DNA of 64,000 bases from Ochrobactrum sp. BTU1. GTDB taxonomy: Bacteria > Pseudomonadota > Alphaproteobacteria > Rhizobiales > Rhizobiaceae. Of the stretch, positions 63,094-64,000 are shown in pieces; within the stretch, counting starts at the first letter, position 1, and each line of letters starts with the position of its first letter. The notes beneath the pieces were generated by a model. It did no database searches, was not told the origin of the DNA, and saw only the letters and a list, made by a program, of their open reading frames with translations. The translations under genes were made by a program, and so were the position numbers. The stretch covers positions 1,178,001-1,242,000 of the forward strand of contig CP076354.1 of the NCBI GenBank assembly GCA_018798825.1, read 5' to 3'.

Positions 63094-63720
63094 ATGGGCG
63101 ATTTGAAGCTTTACACCAATCCCATGTCACGCGGGCGCATTGCGCGCTGGATGCTCGAAGAGATCGGGCAACCCTATGATGTTGAAATACTGGATTACGG
63201 CCCACCCATGAAAGGGCCAGACTATTGCGCCATCAATCCGATGGGCAAAGTGCCTGCCCTTCGTCATGGCAACGACATCGTCACGGAAGTGGCAGCCATC
63301 TGTGCCTAGCTTGCGACCACCTTCCCTGAATCTGGTCTTGCCCCACATCCGGACGAGCGCGCCGATTTTTATCGCTGGCTTTTCTTCACATCTGGCCCGG
63401 TCGAAGCCGCTCTGTCCAACCACGCGCTGGGTTATGAAGTGCCAGCCGACAAGCAGGGTATGGTCGGCTATGGCAATTACGATACGGTTGTTAGTACGCT
63501 TGAAAATGCAGTGTCACGCCATCCCTACATCACCGGATCACGCTTTAATGCAGCTGACGTCTATGTCGGCTCACATATCGGATGGGGTTTGCGCTTCGGC
63601 ACCTTGCCAGCAAAGCCTGCCTTTAAGGCTTATTGGGATCGTTTGAAAGATCGCCCTGCGATGAAACGTGCCAATGAACTGGATGATGCCGCCGCAGCCG
63701 CAGCGGCTTCAAAACATTAG
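63094..63720 (+). pseudogene. Glutathione S-transferase family gene interrupted by an in-frame stop
   Basis: The frame starts at the ATG at 63094 (GGGAGG upstream) and encodes LKLYTNPMSRGRIARWMLEEIG and INPMGKVPALRHGNDIVTEVAAICA, a GST N-terminal domain. Codon 72 is TAG (63307-63309). After it the same frame continues without a break to TAG at 63720 as a GST C-terminal domain (SRFNAADVYVGSHIGWGLRFG). The stop stands where family members usually have Tyr in AAICAYLA-type sequence, so a single base change in TAC or TAT explains it. It could be a nonsense mutation, or an error in the sequence. Confidence 0.88.
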
Positions 63721-63721
63721 T

Positions 63722-63827
63722 TAAAGCATTTCCAGCAAAAGTGCGAAACGATTTTGCATGGATAATGCTATAAAAACGAAGAGATATAGCAGCTTGAATG
63801 ATTCAGTATTAACTGGAACCGCTCTAA
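63722..63827. repeat. Dispersed intergenic repeat element, compact copy
   Basis: This copy contains aaagcatttccagcaaaagtg, gcgaaacgattttgc, ggataatgc, taaaaacgaa, then attcagtattaactggaac and cgctctaaag. The order of blocks equals the copy at 10922, without its internal palindromic insert. It fills the gap between the GST pseudogene and the ArsR-type gene. Confidence 0.7.
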
Positions 63828-64000
63828 AGCTGAAAAGCCTTGGCAAAGGCCTGGGCGCCATTGGGTGAGAAGGCAATAACACGACCTTCCTCCCGACGCG
63901 CCCAACCTTTATCGATGAAGTTTTTCAGAAGCGCTGCACCAAGCGCACCGCCCAAGTGGTTGCGTCTCTCACTCCAGTCTAAACAATGACGGCAGAGTGG
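63824..64000 (-). CDS. ArsR-type winged-helix regulator, C-terminal fragment
   Basis: The gene ends in TAG at 63824 on the minus strand and runs off the right edge. The visible 58 residues read CLDWSERRNHLGGALGAALLKNFIDKGWARREEGRVIAFSPNGAQAF and resemble the C-terminal part of ArsR-family regulators with the CLDWSERRxHLAGALGAAL signature. The DNA-binding domain would be in the missing N-terminal part. The stop codon lies within the end of a repeat copy. Confidence 0.7.
   Translation of the reverse strand, partial: PLCRHCLDWSERRNHLGGALGAALLKNFIDKGWARREEGRVIAFSPNGAQAFAKAFQL

Overview
This window is core chromosome of an alphaproteobacterium of the order Rhizobiales, most probably Brucellaceae (Brucella/Ochrobactrum group). 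The main reasons are a periplasmic EipB protein with its two cysteines at residues 69 and 278, an alphaproteobacterial SOS box (GAAC-N7-GAAC) in front of lexA, a PccR-type regulator beside propionyl-CoA carboxylase, LpxI rather than LpxH in the lipid A cluster, and short dispersed repeats of the 'agcatttcc...gcgaagcgg...ggataatgc' type. These assignments come from reading protein motifs; no database search was run. No tRNA or rRNA gene, insertion sequence, prophage or CRISPR array was seen.

Layout. 1-4.2 kb (minus strand): start of a VOC-fold protein, pyrG, an L,D-transpeptidase, secG, tpiA. 4.4-10.9 kb (plus): ppiD-trpD-trpC-moaC-moeA, then SOS-regulated lexA. 11.1-16.9 kb: comEC (minus), then gltX and gltA (plus). 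16.9-30.4 kb (minus): one long envelope/translation cluster, transcribed rpsB-tsf-pyrH-frr-uppS-cdsA-rseP-bamA-lpxD-fabZ-lpxA-lpxI-lpxB. Compared with the well-known gammaproteobacterial order it has no skp between bamA and lpxD and no dxr beside cdsA. 30.6-34.4 kb: eipB divergent from a RidA-GDPD-acyltransferase-HIT run. 34.4-38.5 kb (minus): azlCD, clpA and clpS. 38.9-43 kb: a SPOR-domain D,D-carboxypeptidase, a small unknown protein, DUF1489, sdaA. 43-48.3 kb: small envelope and metabolic genes, including a MerR regulator with a LiuR-like operator and queF. 48.3-55.7 kb: the propionate module, pccR divergent from pccB-pccA and methylmalonyl-CoA mutase. 55.7-64 kb: small unknown proteins, an aldo/keto reductase, murI with a SpoU methyltransferase, a DJ-1/PfpI protein, an RHH protein, icd, a GNAT, a glutathione S-transferase broken by one in-frame stop, and the end of an ArsR-type regulator.

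The genes fit together as housekeeping functions: outer-membrane building (BamA, RseP, LpxA/D/I/B, FabZ, EipB, UppS, CdsA), peptidoglycan (MurI, L,D-transpeptidase, D,D-carboxypeptidase), TCA entry and flux (GltA, Icd) and anaplerotic propionyl-CoA use (PccBA, methylmalonyl-CoA mutase). I did not find a convincing new multi-gene system. The observations most worth a second look are small: structured leaders before queF, gltA and rpsB, strong U-tract-free hairpins between cotranscribed genes (bamA/lpxD, tsf/pyrH), predicted operators, a 32-residue membrane peptide, a dispersed intergenic repeat and the interrupted GST gene.
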